Assembly (NCBI GenBank): GCA_002007465.1
Contig: LNAC01000001.1
Span: 10,193,548-10,257,547, forward strand
Origin: Ailurus styani
Lineage: Eukaryota; Chordata; Mammalia; Carnivora; Ailuridae
Length of the DNA: 64,000 nt
Direction: 5' to 3'
Below are positions 33,828 through 45,769 of the stretch, piece after piece (positions within the stretch are counted from its first letter, which is position 1; each line of letters starts with the position of its first letter). The notes beneath the pieces are model-generated. The model saw only the letters and a program-made list of their open reading frames with translations, had not been told where the DNA came from and made no database searches. The position numbers were made by a program, and so were the translations under genes.

Positions 33828-34289
33828 CAGATGGCACCAAAATGTTACCTTTTCTTCAAGGAGAGACTCAGCGGAAGCCATAGCTTTAGATCTGTGGACC
33901 AAGCAGACTTGCAAATACGGAACCTCACAGTTAGGGTCGCCCATTTAGTCGTAGCAGAAGGGCAGGACATGGTGAGTCCGGGTGAGGTTGAAAGCATGGA
34001 GACTCAGAGAAGAACTGGTGTTCTCAGTGGGCTGCTCACTCTCAAGGGAGGAGGGCTGAGCTGAGCTGAACTGAGCATGCCCAGTTATTCTTCCCGAAGA
34101 CTCCAACGTCACTAACTCCCCGAAGAAGGGATAGAGCGCAAGAGGTATAAAAGTCCCCGAGTGTGCTTAGGGAGAACTCCTTCCTCGCAGAAACCCAAGT
34201 GTAGAAGAGCCCAGTCCTTCTATTTTGTGACTATCTCATGCTTTGTCTACTCTTCTGCAAACCCATGGTTATAACATTATCACATTGCT
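33828..34289. other. unique sequence with a TATA-like box
   Basis: Repeat-free as far as I can tell. It holds a GCTGAGCTGAGCTGAACTGAGC mini-repeat near 34049-34070 and the TATA-like motif listed next. Confidence 0.4.
34146..34153 (+). promoter_or_regulatory. TATA-box-like TATAAAAG, unproven
   Basis: A perfect TATAAAAG stands in GC-neutral DNA, after AGAGCGCAAGAGG and before GTCCCCGAGTG. It could be the promoter of an unrecognised LTR or chance. No transcript start or downstream gene supports it. Confidence 0.2.
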
Positions 34290-34920
34290 CTAGCCCAGGC
34301 TTTCTCTAATTCCTTGCTTGAATTATTGCTTCCTGCCCATGCTGATCCCTGAATCCATGTTGCAGGCTGAATAATCTTTATAAAAACCAACTCAGGCTCA
34401 TCATTTCTACCTTAAAATACTTCCACGGAAGTCTCTGCTTTCACGATCAAGCTCAAAGCCATTCGCTTGAGATACACGGTTTTGTGTTAATTATATCTTG
34501 CCAACCTGCCCAGATTCCTTCTTGGACTCTTTGCCTTCATGTACCCTTCATTCCAGGTGGCCCAAACTACTGGCAGTTCCTTAGACAAATTGCTTTTCGT
34601 GCCCCCATCCCTCTTCCATCCCTCCACCTGAAATGTCTCCTTTTCTCTTCTCTGCCTGGGTAACTCTTCCTTCGCCTCAGAACAGCATCACTCCCACTAA
34701 CTGTCACCCAGCCCCCTCTATCTGAATACACTTTGTCTACGCCCCACAACACCCTGTGTGCTCTAACAGAATACACAACCTGCTGGATTGCATTCTTTTT
34801 ACTTGTCATTCTTCTCCTTGGACTGCAAACTCAAGGAGGACACTATTTATTTCTTGTATAACCAGTGCTGAGCCCCAAGTCTGCCCCAGACGAGATGTGC
34901 AGCAAATGAATGATCAGATC
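34290..34920 (+). mobile_element. L2 (LINE2), long 3' portion
   Basis: It follows L2: TCAAGCTCAAAGCCATTCGC, GACTCTTTGCCTTCATGTACCC, CCTCCACCTGAAATGTCTCC, CTTGGACTGCAAACTCAAGG and AGGACACTATTTATTTCTTG. About 600 bp and heavily diverged. The original reading frame is lost. Confidence 0.82.
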
Positions 34921-35839
34921 ATCTCTACAGGTCTCTCTTATTTTGCGAGTCCATGACGTCATGAAACCCTGTCGTCCCAGTGAAGGAAGAGAACAGCTAA
35001 AGAGACCCCCAGCTGGTAAACAAGAAAACCGGCAGCTGTACATCCCTTTAGCGTTTCCAGAGCCTTTTTCATGTACTCCCTTACCTGTTCCCTCCGCGGT
35101 AAGCTGACGCTCAAGTCTGGAGCCATAGAAAAGGTAGAGAGAGCGATGGAGACACAAATGCTAATCACTGCAGCAGGCTGATAAAGGCACAAAGGCTGAG
35201 CTTAGGAAGCAGAACAGGTGTTTTCATGAACATCTGGGTTCTCTGTGTGGATGTGACACATGGCGGGACACTGGACCCCGCCCAAGACATTCCTCCTTAC
35301 TCCTCATTTGGTCTCAGGACGGCCCTTTAATTGACCATAAGACCCTTTCCTATGTGCTTCCAGTCAAGGTCCTTGACCCAAAGCCTGTCCCGGTTCACCC
35401 ATCTCTTCCTCCATGTGGAACTTTCTCAGCCATGGGATGCTTGGGCCCTGATTACTGTGAACCTCCTTTTCTTGTGCCTTTTTCTTCTCACGATAACATC
35501 AGTAACCTAGGAAGAGACCCGTGTAAGGAGCATAACAAGGAGTGGGGGCTGGCAAGGCCAGTTTTAGAGGGGTCTTCTGCTCCACATGGTTGGCTTCTTC
35601 CACCCCTGGATCACTCCCCAGTCTCCACCTCCTTGTCCTGTCTATGTCTCCCCACCTCATGCTGAATGTTACATACACCTTTTGTTTCTACCAATAAAAC
35701 ATGAAGTACAAAATATCCCCAGTGCATTTACCTGTAGAAGATCTCTTACCAAACACGTTATATATACTTTACTCTCAGGCTTTAACTTCTAGTATTTAAT
35801 ACGACAAAGTCTCTTTTCATCAATATCATGCACAATTCT
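34921..35839. other. unique sequence, no gene supported
   Basis: Single-copy DNA. The frame 35354-35665 (103 codons) and the minus frames at 34843-35192 have no recognised domain. Confidence 0.5.
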
Positions 35840-35995
35840 GAACACACATGATCTCATTTAATCTGCCTCACAACCAACACTGTTCGGATTACTATCATCC
35901 CCATGTACAAATAAAAAAAAACTGAGGCTCTAACGGAGTAATGGCTTTGCTTAAAGTCTCCATGCTGGTAAGGGGCCAATATGAAACTAAAAAAG
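35840..35995 (-). mobile_element. MIR, minus orientation
   Basis: GATCTCATTTAATCTGCCTCAC, ATCCCCATGTACAAATAAAAA, AACTGAGGCTCTAACGGAG and CTTAAAGTCTCCATGCTGG are complement-strand MIR landmarks. Confidence 0.85.
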
Positions 35996-35997
35996 CA

Positions 35998-36204
35998 GGG
36001 GCAGCTGGGTGGCCCATGTGGTTGGGCATCTGCCTTCGGCTCTGGTCGTGATCTCTAGGTCCTGGGATCGAGCCCCATGTTCGGCTCCCAGCTCACCAGG
36101 GAGTCTGCTTCTCCTTGTCTCTCTGCCTCTCCCCGTGTTTGTGCTCTCTGTGTCTCCCTCTCTCTCAAATGAATGAATAAAATCTTAAAAATAAATAAAT
36201 AAAT
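35998..36204 (+). mobile_element. Can-SINE, older copy
   Basis: GGGGCAGCTGGGTGGCCCATG, CTGCCTTCGGCTCTGGTCG, CTGGGATCGAGCCCCATG and CTCAAATGAATGAATAAAATC plus a TAAA-rich tail. I could not identify a convincing TSD. Confidence 0.92.
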
Positions 36205-36214
36205 CGACAACCCA

Positions 36215-36765
36215 AACAATAATTTGAGTAATGCCTCCTATGGGCCAGGCCCAACCTCGTTCTAGGCATTTGGGATACATCAGTAACCAGAATAGTTAAG
36301 GTATAATATTGGTGAGAAGAGAATTTATTGTATGAAAATACTGGAATCTATAGGTTAAGAATCAAGTATATATATAATGCATTTGGTAAGAGATCTTCTA
36401 GGTCCCACTCTAGAGGGAGAGACAGACAAGAAACCAAGAAATTGGGAGAGATTGAGAAGACAAGAAGTAGAGCAGAATTAAGGGAGTCGGAAGTATGGAG
36501 AGGTGGAGGCAGATTGTGATTCTAATGAGGGTGATCAGGGTGGGCTCCCTGAGAAGGTGATACTGGAGCAAGATCTTAGATTTCTGAAGGAAGAGTGTTC
36601 CAGGCAGAGGGGACAGCTGGTGTGCATGGGGCCTGAAGCAGGAACGTGGCTGCCATGTTGGATGGAGAGAGGAGGCCATGGGCCGGAGCAGAGTGAACAA
36701 GGGCAGCAGATGAAGTTGGAGAGGTGAGAGAGAGGTGATGACCACATGAGGCTTTCTGACTCCAA
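36215..36765 (+). mobile_element. ancient L2-like / medium-reiterated mammalian repeat
   Basis: CTCCTATGGGCCAGGCCC, CTAGGCATTTGGGATACATC, CTCCCTGAGAAGGTGATACTG, GTGTTCCAGGCAGAGGGGAC and GAGGAGGCCATGGGCCGGAGC match a common old interspersed repeat. The start is L2-like. The subfamily is not resolved. The frames across it are by-products. Confidence 0.62.
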
Positions 36766-37714
36766 GTCCAGAATTATTTTTACCTATCACTCAGAAGACA
36801 TCAGAAGGATCTCTGTGTGTCAAGAAATAGTTACTACACTTAAATAAAAGATAGAACTCAGGTTTATCCTGGGCCATTTATCCATCCACATGAGAAAGTT
36901 AGGATGCCATTTCAATTTTAATTTCCACATCCCATCGGGTCCAAGTGATCTATGCACTGCGGATAAAGCACTAGTCACTTCTGAGTAACTTTTAATGAGC
37001 ACGACCTAGAGTCGGCATATACATATATATTTTCCTTATAGTGAAAAATCCATTTAAATCTTAAAGGATGAGTGGACAATATCTTGAAGCTTCACCATCA
37101 GTCATTTGAATAGCATTATTGGGACCTTCTGTTTTCTTCCCTGTGCGTTAGTGATCTGAACCAATTTCTTCCTCTGTTGCAGAAGACAGGGAAACACAGT
37201 TTAATGGGGCCAGAAATTACAATTATCTGTGACCTTCGTTTGAATTTCATTTCCCCCAGGGAAAGAGTTTGGAGGCACAAAACTTGCTTTATGATGGTGA
37301 TAACAAACTGGCAGGAAGATTGTAGCTCCGAATGACAGTTGGAGCAGAATGATGTTCATGGTATTTGGAGAGAAATGCCTACCTAGATGCCCAGGCCCTG
37401 AAGGGAGAGATAACTGCAGATTCACCAGCAGCCGATGTCTGGGCTGAGACGTTGCCTTCCAGTTGCTTCACTCTGCTGCCTGGGCAGCCCTACGCCAACC
37501 CCACGCAGGAAATCTTTAGATAAGCATTTGTACACTCGGTGCATGGAGCTGTGACCCTCAGCATTGACTTGCAAGTTCAAGATGCTCCTAAACACCAATC
37601 ACAGCACCCAGACTCCAAGTCACTCTGTTGGGAAGGGAAGTTTATAAGACAATACCCAGGATGGATAGATACAGTTTTTAAAGCTTACTCTCAGGTATAA
37701 CTGACTAGCTTCAT
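36766..37714. other. unique AT-rich sequence
   Basis: Single-copy DNA. A short (TA)n-like patch lies at 37017-37031. No gene is supported. Confidence 0.5.
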
Positions 37715-37925
37715 TCTATGAAAAGGTGTGATCTTTCCTTTTGGGGGCATGAGCTTTGAGTTTGGAATCCCAGCTTTGCCTTGGGTATATTTCCAAACTC
37801 TCTGTGGTTCTGTTTCCTCATTTTTACTTTGCGGAGCTATTGTGGACTTAAATGGGATAAAGTATGTAATGTGCCTAGCCAAGTATTTGGTACAGAGAAG
37901 AGGATCAGTGGCTGCTATTATTTTA
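37715..37925 (+). mobile_element. MIR
   Basis: GAATCCCAGCTTTGCCTTGG, TCTGTTTCCTCATTTTTACTTTG, TGGGATAAAGTATGTAATG and GCCTAGCCAAGTATTTGGTAC follow MIR. Confidence 0.8.
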
Positions 37926-38361
37926 AAAGGCTATTTAAACTCAGCTCTATGAAAATACATGTCTTGAAAAATTGTTAGTTATCCTTTCTGGACCAAGAAA
38001 TTATTCAAGATATGTATTTTATTGGTGATTTTTCCCTCTTAAGCTTTCTTTTTACTACACATCAAAATCTAAAAGATGGCATCACAAAGAGTGGTAATGA
38101 GGTACAGGGAGTATCTTATATCAAAATCCAAATATTAACCATGAGCCCTTACTGCCCTGCCAAAGGGCAAACTTCTCATTTATAATCCAACAGGAGAATT
38201 AAGCCTTTGGCAGCAAGAGACCACATTCAACTTCTGTGCATGAATACTTTGTATTTGCAAACATTTTCTGATTTCCAAAGGGGAAAAGAGCAAGACATTT
38301 CAGCAGTAATTCTTGAAATCCTAAACAATATTTCTGAGCCAATGGGATGTTTTTTAGAATA
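37926..38361. other. unique AT-rich sequence
   Basis: Single-copy DNA with no recognised repeat or gene. Confidence 0.5.
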
Positions 38362-39268
38362 TATAGAGGATTCTTAGTAGTCAATAAGAAAAAAGACAAA
38401 CAACCTAATTAAAAAATAGGCAAAAAACTTCAAGTTCCTCACAAAAGATAGATAATAAGCAAATAAAAAGGTGCTCAATATCACTACTTATTAGGAAAAA
38501 CAAATTAAAACCCTCAACTAGATAGGACTATACACCGACCAGAATGGTTAAAATTAAGAAGACAATACCAGGTATTGACAAGGGCATAAAGCAATTGAAA
38601 CATTCGCGGACACTGCTGTGTGATTTGGTCCAACCCCTCTGGAAAACTATTTGGCATTTTATACTAAAGGTAAACATAACCTACCTTAGATACCCAGCTA
38701 TTCCACTCCTAGGTATGTGCCCTAGAAAACTGAGAACATATGTTGATCAAAAGACCAAACCAAACCCAAACAAATAAAAACAATAGCCTCCAGTTGGAAA
38801 GAATTCAAAAATCTTTTGACAGGAGGATGGAAAAATATACGGTGGTACATATATACTTGGGTAAAGAAGTCAGAAGGGTGTTTACCTTTCAGAGGAAATA
38901 ATGACTAAGAAGGAGCACAGGGTAGTTTTCTGGGGTGATGGGAATGTTTTATATCTTGAACCAAGTCATCGCTCCATGGTTGTAGGTACTCAAAGTCATG
39001 GAGTGGTACATTAAATATTGTGTAACTTGGGGCACCTGGGTGGCTCAGCTGGTTAAGAGACTCTTGATTTCAGCTCAGGTCATGATCTCAGGGTCATGAG
39101 ATCGAGCCCTTCATGGGGCTCTGTGCTGAGTGGGGAGCCTGGTTAAGATTCTCTCTCTCCCTCACCCTTTGCCTCTCCCCACCACTGTGCACACACATGC
39201 ACTCATGCATGCACTCTCTCAAAAAGAAAAAAAATTGGGTAACTTACAACTCAGTTAAAAAAAAAAAG
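38362..39268 (+). mobile_element. old L1M 3' end, interrupted by a SINE
   Basis: GACAAACAACCTAATTAAAAAATAGG, TGGAAAACTATTTGGCATTTT, TTCCACTCCTAGGTATGTGCC and GTGTAACTTACAACTCAGTT, then an A-run. These are the L1M ORF2 C-terminal region, 3' UTR and tail. A SINE at 39029-39234 splits the last part. No intact frame. Confidence 0.85.
39029..39234 (+). mobile_element. Can-SINE in the L1M tail
   Basis: GGGGCACCTGGGTGGCTCAG, GATTTCAGCTCAGGTCATG, GATCGAGCCCTTCATGGGG and a CACACACATGCACTCATGC variant middle. TSD ttgtgtaactt (39018-39028) and ttgggtaactt (39235-39245). Confidence 0.95.
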
Positions 39269-39534
39269 AGCGGGGTAGGATGTGGAAGTGAAAAAAAATG
39301 TGAAGGAGCTTCCCGGAGCTGAAAGTGTACAGGCGGAGTATGGAAAGCTGTTATGAATATTGTAAAGATTTCTTTGCTTTAGGATGAAAAGATCTACATG
39401 CTTGGCTCCTCACCTTGGTAAACATATGGAGGTCATTTGGATCGGAGCAGTGCTTCCAAAGCCTCGGGTGCAAGGCTGAGTGTTCTGTGTCATAGAGCTC
39501 CAGAGGGAGACACTGAGCAGGAAGTCTCTGTGAT

Positions 39535-39718
39535 CCAGTCCAGGGTTTCTTAACCTCAACCATATTGCTATTTTGAACCACAAAATTCCTTGTGATGTAG
39601 GGCTGTCTGTGCTCTAGAGGATGCTGGCCAGTATCACCCCTGCAGTCATAAGTCAAAATGCCTCTAGCCATTGCCAAGTGTTACCCTCCAACCAGGGCTG
39701 GGGGCAAAACTGGCCTTC
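39535..39718 (-). mobile_element. hAT-Charlie non-autonomous DNA transposon
   Basis: CAGGGTTTCTTAACCTCAACC, ACAAAATTCCTTGTGATGTAGG, GGATGCTGGCCAGTATCACC, CATTGCCAAGTGTTACCCTCC and AACCAGGGCTGGGGGCAAAAC match, in reverse, a widespread mammalian hAT element. That element starts 'agtggttctcaaccaggggc'. The exact MER subfamily is unresolved. Confidence 0.82.
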
Positions 39719-39774
39719 ATTGAGACTATTGGTCTAGAAGATCAATGATTCCTAGTTCACAGGACGCCCTTGGA

Positions 39775-39840
39775 AGGGAGCACACCAGAATCACCGAGAG
39801 AGCCTTTGAAAACTAAAGATGCTACCCCTCTGTGCCAAAT
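39775..39840 (+). mobile_element. possible MER5-like fragment
   Basis: ACACCAGAATCACCGAGAGAGC followed by a diverged GCTACCCC block resembles the start of MER5A. Short and uncertain. Confidence 0.45.
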
Positions 39841-39889
39841 ACAAGGCCAACCAAATTAATTCTCAATCCCCTTCTCTTATTGCTGAGGG

Positions 39890-40135
39890 TAGACTATGAC
39901 ACAGTTGTAACCAATTAGATGTAAATAGTAAGTTGGCTGTAGGTGTTTTTCTTTTCCTCTGCTGAAATATAAACATGATGGCTGGTGCTGCAGCAACCAT
40001 CTTGCAACCATGAAATCAAAACCAAGAGAATTCTAGACATTTTGGTGCTGATGTTAAGTGACTTGAACCAGTGCCAGCTACTGACTACCTTCAGACCTTT
40101 CAGTATGTGGAACAATAAGTAAATAAACTCATGTT
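39890..40135 (+). mobile_element. ancient LTR-like repeat, family unresolved
   Basis: CAACCATCTTGCAACCATGAA, ACTGACTACCTTCAGACC and AATAAGTAAATAAACTCATG resemble an old mammalian interspersed repeat that ends in an AATAAA polyadenylation block. Too diverged to classify. Confidence 0.45.
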
Positions 40136-40329
40136 TGTTTGCATCACCTGGCCAGGGTTTTTGCTATTTGTAGTCAAAAGTATTTATGATCGAGTCACTT
40201 CCCTCAGAGTGTCTCCTATGTCCTTTACCACTTTGACCATGAGGATCACTGAAGTGAGCCACCACTACAGATGGGAATGCATCAGATGTTCCACCAAAGG
40301 AGAAAAGTTTGGTCTGATATGGAGACTCC

Positions 40330-40422
40330 TAACCATAGCTGCAATCAGAATCTCCCAGGAAATTTAATAATGATGATGATGATGATGATTATGATAATGA
40401 TAATGATGATAATAATAATACC
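40330..40422 (+). repeat. (GAT)n/(AAT)n microsatellite with MER5B-like lead-in
   Basis: About 50 bp of TGATGA/TAATGA units (40366-40422). The preceding CTAACCATAGCTGCAATC and AGAATCTCCCAGGAAATTT resemble the start of MER5B. Confidence 0.8.
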
Positions 40423-42599
40423 ACCAATGCATGGGCACCACCACAGACAAATTACCTGGGTGGTGAGATTCCATGTCTTCTATACCCAGCATCTATTACC
40501 TACATCCTCCTATCTGGATGTGCGGAGGGTGCAAGTAGGGGTGACAGGCAGAGGCCCATTTCCCATCCCCCCAGCTCCACCAAGTCTCACTTGATGCCCC
40601 AGCTTGTCTGTGCTCTGGACACACTGTTGCATCCTCCTCGGTAGCCCGGTGACTTGTGGGCTTTTCCATACTCTGCTTCTTGGGGAGTATGACTTGGATC
40701 TCACTCACCATCATCTTCTGCCATTCAGAGCACAGAGAGTTAGTGCTCAGGAACCGGGGACCACAGTCTGCATCTGTTTTTACAACCATTGCCCTTAGCT
40801 CCCAAGAAAAGTGTTCACAAAAGGAACCCCTGGGCACCAGTGATGGTCCCACAAACCACGACTATAGGGACCTGATTTCTACATGCCAGGTGTGATGGCA
40901 GGAGAGCATGGGGTTATGGCAGGCCATGGGGGGATCCTGACGTGAGCAGGGGTGTAGCAATTAAGAGAAGAGGCTGTGAGACTCCTTTTTTTCCTGGAAT
41001 AAACTACTCCAGCCTTCTAAGCTTCTCATGCCAAACGGGAATGACGGATGAGGGGAAGTACCACGGGTCAGTGCCAGGCATGGAGGAAGTCCCGAGGGCA
41101 CTAGCACTCCCGAGGGGCGAAGAAAGGGGTTCTTGGCAGGCACAAATCTTAGAGATGCCAATGGCTTGTGGCCCTACAAAGGGCCACAGTACATAAAGAG
41201 CTGTGCAGTACATCCATGCTATGAAAATTTCATGGGGATGAGCAAGTAGGAAAATGCTATCTTAAAAGGCTCCGTAAGGGGTGGGAGGAATGATGGGAAA
41301 AGGCCAAGTAAGACTGAATCAGAGCCTTTTGATTAATGGGTGGTTCATTCCCCTGTCATTCGGAGCCCCAACACCCCACTCCGCCTCCCATGTGGGCAAA
41401 GTTCCAGGCAGCAGGCTGGGTGCTGAGCTGACTGTGTCTGGCTCCAGATTTCACTCTCGCTTTGTCTCTTGTTTCACAGACCAGTGACCCACGAACCAAC
41501 AGAAAAGGCCTTTCCTTCAGTCCTGATGAATTGTAGCTTTTCTAGGATTTATTTCCAGTCCTCCACCCACATCTTTTATTTGTCTTCTATTAAGTTTTTT
41601 AGCTTTGCACACTTTTAATAGTTTTCTCCTGAAACTCCTTTTGATTGTTCTTAAGATGGCCTTTAAAAATCCCTAGAAGCGTTTCCTGTATTTGGGGAGT
41701 AGACCCAGAGCCCTGTGACACTGAGATTCTTCAACTCCTACTTCTTCCAGACGCTCCAGGAGTCAGGAAGATGGGGGAGCTAGTGGTTTGGGAACTATGA
41801 GCTTTTACCAAAGCGTGGCCCCCAGAAAGACCACCTGAGTCGGAAAAGTACAAATCGAAATGGTGCCCAGGAGTCGTGAAGGGTAGATATGATACAGAGC
41901 AACACCTGTGCCCTTTCTTTGGCAGGAATACGTCGATTTCATACAGTTACAAACGCCCTGTCCCCAGCAGGGGCCCTGGAGTGCCTTGCAGTTGTCATGC
42001 CGGTATGTGGCTTCATTTATCTGTGTTTTGCCTTTCTTCGTATTTTTTCTGTGTACATAATAAATCAAATTTATCTAAACAACTTATCACCTCCCAGGGT
42101 CTGACTCACACCTCTTCGGGAGGATGTTAGCTATCTTCGCATGTGGGTGTTTTAAAATCCAGCATTCATTATACTTATTCCTTCTTCCCATGCAAACAGG
42201 CACACGCAGAAAGAAGTGAAAAGGTTTGTTGTTGTTTTTTTTTTTTTGTCCTCCATGAAAAGCCTGAAGAAGTTTGTTATTTAACTACCAAATTAGCCAA
42301 GATTGAATATCATATTCAGGTTTTGTAGATTGCCTCAGTGCAAAAATACCTAGCTGCTGAGTAAAGAGAGCCAATGAGATACATGAAGCCTGTCTATAGA
42401 CTCAGAAGGAGCGAGGTCTCCTTGCCATGATTCAAGTCAAACACCGGAAACGGAGGGGGAGTGGCAGGACCATCACCCACGAGCTCTGTCCTAACCCAGA
42501 GGGTCAAGTGGCAGAAGAAATGTTCAATTCTGGAGTGACGCTGTAAGTTCTTTATTCTTTATAGGCATCTACGGACTGTTCTGAGGGATGCTCATCCCT
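40423..42599. other. unique sequence, no gene supported
   Basis: 2.2 kb of single-copy DNA. Overlapping frames on both strands (40496-40852 minus, 40942-41196 plus, 41876-42130 plus) have no recognised domain. A 14-T run lies at 42234-42247. Confidence 0.5.
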
Positions 42600-42830
42600 C
42601 CGCCCCTGCAAATAATAGCTACTTTCAACTTGGCACCAGCAGCGCACCAGGCTCTCTGCCAGGCACCTTGTATAAAGGATCACATTGGATCACACTCTCT
42701 GCATGGCATGCATACACTCCGTTACTATCTCTGCTTTCCAGATGAGGAAACAGAAGGTTGCAGAGGGAAGGACTGCCTTGCAGGTAGCCAAGGCGGGTGA
42801 AGATCTTAACCACAAAGCTACCGTGTCTCA
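42600..42830 (-). mobile_element. MIR, minus orientation
   Basis: CACCAGGCTCTCTGCCAGGC, TGCTTTCCAGATGAGGAAAC, AGAAGGTTGCAGAGGGAAGG and TCTTAACCACAAAGCTACC match MIR on the opposite strand. Confidence 0.82.
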
Positions 42831-43614
42831 AGGTGCTGACTGCAGTCAATGGTTTGTTTTTAAAGGACAGGGCTAATGGGGAGGGGAATGTGTTTTCTCC
42901 CTCTCTGGCCTCCTGCAAACCTTACCCTACCCCTCTGCTTTGGCAGCTCCATGTAGCCAGGGAAAATGGATAACCTTACAGGACAGATACCCACATCACT
43001 GGGAAGTGTTGATCCTAAGCTTTGGGATCTTTGGTTTCGGCCAGGCTTTCACTTCTCAGATCCCCCTTCCAAGCCGTCCCCAAGCTCCTGACTGCACTGT
43101 TTCCCTCCTCCTCATGGAGAAAATAGAGGTGATCGGGCAGGGCCTCCCAGTCTGCTACTCCCTACCTGCCAACAGTTTAGGGCTGCTGCCCCATGCAGGG
43201 CACCAAGACACAGCGGTTACACCCCTGTTCTTAGCTCTGCCCCTGGGAGCCATGTTCCATGACTCAGTGGTTATCGCATTTGGCAGATTCTACCCATCTC
43301 TAAAACTCCTCCCTGCACTCCCTACCCCTCCCCACTGCATGCCTGTGATTCCGGCCTTCATCCACTCCCGGGTGGACCACGGTCACACAGAGCACACAGG
43401 TGTCCTGCCCCCAGCCTCTCCTTGCATGACACCAAGCCGTCGTTCTGCAACTCACCTCTGTTCCCACCACATCTCTGCTGACACCCACGCTTGGCTCCTC
43501 ATTCACTGCCAGACCTCAAATCGTGGAGCTGTGAGAGCAATGCCTCCCTTTCAGGGTCTGCCGAAGGTGCCATCTGCGAACCTCCCTCTGCCCCAGAGAA
43601 GCGCTCTATGTCTT
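42831..43614. other. unique sequence, longest open frame rejected
   Basis: C-rich single-copy DNA. The 296-codon plus frame (42940-43830) is the longest in the window, but it is proline/serine-rich, runs through a run of Ns and has no domain. I read it as a chance frame in CT-rich DNA. Confidence 0.5.
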
Positions 43615-43634
43615 NNNNNNNNNNNNNNNNNNNN
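43615..43634. other. assembly gap (20 N)
   Basis: Ns directly followed by GGGGGTGGGGGGGTTGGG, a G-rich stretch. Confidence 0.99.
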
Positions 43635-43667
43635 GGGGGTGGGGGGGTTGGGAGGGCGGGAGGGGCC
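43635..43667 (+). repeat. G-rich tract with G-quadruplex potential
   Basis: Six G runs (5, 7, 3, 3, 3 and 4 G) separated by one or two bases, right after the 20-N gap. Confidence 0.85.
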
Positions 43668-43914
43668 CCTTCACTCTCTCTGGCCTTGCCCACACCTGCC
43701 CTTTTGCCCTGTTCCGCTCTGTCTTATAATTGGTAAAGTCCGGCCCCTCCCACAAGACCCAGTTCAATTAAATTGGCTTCTGCAGACAGGAAGGGGCTGC
43801 TGGGACAAGCTGATTTCTAGAAGGGGATGAGCTTTACAGGGACCCATGGATTTCAAAACAACTTCAAACACATATCACCTGAGAAAGGGGAATTGATTCT
43901 CTGGGAAAGGATGC

Positions 43915-44165
43915 ATTTATTTATTTTTATTTATTTATTTTGTTTTTTTTTTTTGTTTTACTTTTTCTGACTCTTTTTTTCTTTTTTTTTTAACATCGTA
44001 ATTTTATTTTTTTCAGTGTTCCAAGATTCATTGTTTATGCACCACACCCAGTGCTCCATGCAATATGTGCCCTCCTTAATACCCACCACTAGGCTCACCC
44101 ATCCCCTCACCCCCTCCCCTCCATAATCCTCAGTTTATTTCTCAGAATCCACAGTCTTTAGAAAG
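43915..44165 (-). mobile_element. carnivore L1 3' end, minus orientation
   Basis: An AT/T-rich tail (43915-43990) is followed by CAGTGTTCCAAGATTCATTG, TTTATGCACCACACCCAGTGC, CCTCCTTAATACCCACCAC and CTCAGTTTATTTCTCAGAATC. This is the complement of a carnivore L1 3' UTR; compare 63430-63640. Severely 5'-truncated, with no coding sequence. Confidence 0.85.
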
Positions 44166-45269
44166 CCATCTAGATGAAATAATCCCAGTGCCAAGGACCA
44201 CTTTGATCATGGGAAGATCTCCACTCTCTCCACTAGATGGTGCATCTAAATTTCCAAGGCAAACATCAAAGCGCACTTCTCTTAACTCAAAAGCAGGTAT
44301 CGTTACTAATTTTCTTTGTAGTGATTACAGCATTTGTTCACACACCACTCACTACAATGTAACCATGGGGGGAAAAATCAGAGAATAAATTCGTATATGC
44401 AGTCGGGTGTCAAGGATCCACAGGATCATAATAAGATCTGCGTCCAAAGTAGTCCCCTCCCCACCTCCTTCCTGCCCACCCCATCCCCTTGGGTTCTTAG
44501 GGGTCACATTTCGTTTCTCAGCCACATAACAAACAGCAATCAGCCTGCAATGTCCAAAGTTCAACCGCTTTTCTAGCCAGTTCTAAGCAAGCAAATTGGA
44601 ATCAGAAAAGTCTTTCCCTGACCCAACTGCAGAATAGAGCAGTGTGACAATGACATCCCTCTGGCTCCTCTCAGCCTGTCCTTCCTCTCCCTCCATCCTA
44701 ATTAGTAGTCCAAACCCTTTGCCTTTACAGAAGTCAGTAAACTCCCAAACTTATGAAAGCACAACTATTTTTACTGCAGTTTAGATGACATTTATAGAGC
44801 AATACCCACAGGTGTTCCAACCCCAAAATCTTTTCAAGTGATAATAAGACTATTCCTTCAGAGGTGGAAGTTCAGACCCATGAATTCTGGTCTGATTTTA
44901 CCTTATTCCCTTCATTTTGTTTTAGTGCCTACAAGACTTTCACTGGAATTCACTCTTAACTTTTGCCCTCAGCGTGGACATAAAGGTGGACACAAATAAA
45001 ATGGACACAAATAAATATTTGTGGTCATTCTAAGAGGAAAAGGCAAGCACAGTCCACTGTAGGAACTTCACATGTTCGATAAGCTAGGTTTGCAAACATC
45101 TGCCCTAAGACACTGGCACCAGAAAAGCCCCATGCAGTCAGCAGGTTGTTGAAGGACATTCGTGGCTGAGACATCGATTTTCTTCAGTCATTTCTGGACT
45201 GAGTTAACCCTAAGGTCAGGCCATCAAGCAAGTGTAAGCAATAGACTTAGCTACCAGTAACTATTTTTT
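44166..45269. other. unique sequence, no feature seen
   Basis: Single-copy AT-leaning DNA. No gene or repeat family recognised. Confidence 0.5.
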
Positions 45270-45515
45270 TTTTAAGACTTAGCTTAGATGTCATTTCTTC
45301 CAGGAAGTCTTCTATATATCCCCTTCCTAGATAAAGGTTTCTTAGCACAATTATATAGTACTCCACTTAACACAGTGGGTTATAATTATCTGTTTATGAA
45401 GTTGATTAGCCTCCTGTGGGCAAAGATTGTGCATTTTTCCTCCTATAACCCAGCATAATGGCTGTACGTAGAAAGAAAGACAATAAGTGAATGGATGTAT
45501 CATTCAATTAAAGAA
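45270..45515 (+). mobile_element. L2 (LINE2) 3' end
   Basis: AGCTTAGATGTCATTTCTTCC, CAGGAAGTCTTCTATATATCC, CTCCTGTGGGCAAAGATTGTG and CCCAGCATAATGGCTGTACG follow the L2 3' region. Confidence 0.84.
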
Positions 45516-45769
45516 TTTAAAAAACTGTACATTTTCTAGGGGAGAGGGACGGGGTCCCCATTTTTGTGGGTTGGGACATTTTCCAACCTTTGTTCCAAGC
45601 CTGATTTGTATGCTAGCAGGTTAAAGAAACCACTGACTTCCATCTATGGGGCAAGAAATAACCAGATGGTTTAGTCAGTTTAATCAAAAACAGTAATAAA
45701 CAAATAAGTAAAAAAATAAAAACCATTCTGTAAGATCTTAAAAATTAATGAATGATTTCTTAAATGACA

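Noticed and set aside
42940..43830. Longest open frame (296 codons)
   Set aside because: It runs through 20 Ns, is low-complexity proline/serine-rich in CT-rich DNA, and has no domain, no splice sites of note and competing frames on the other strand.
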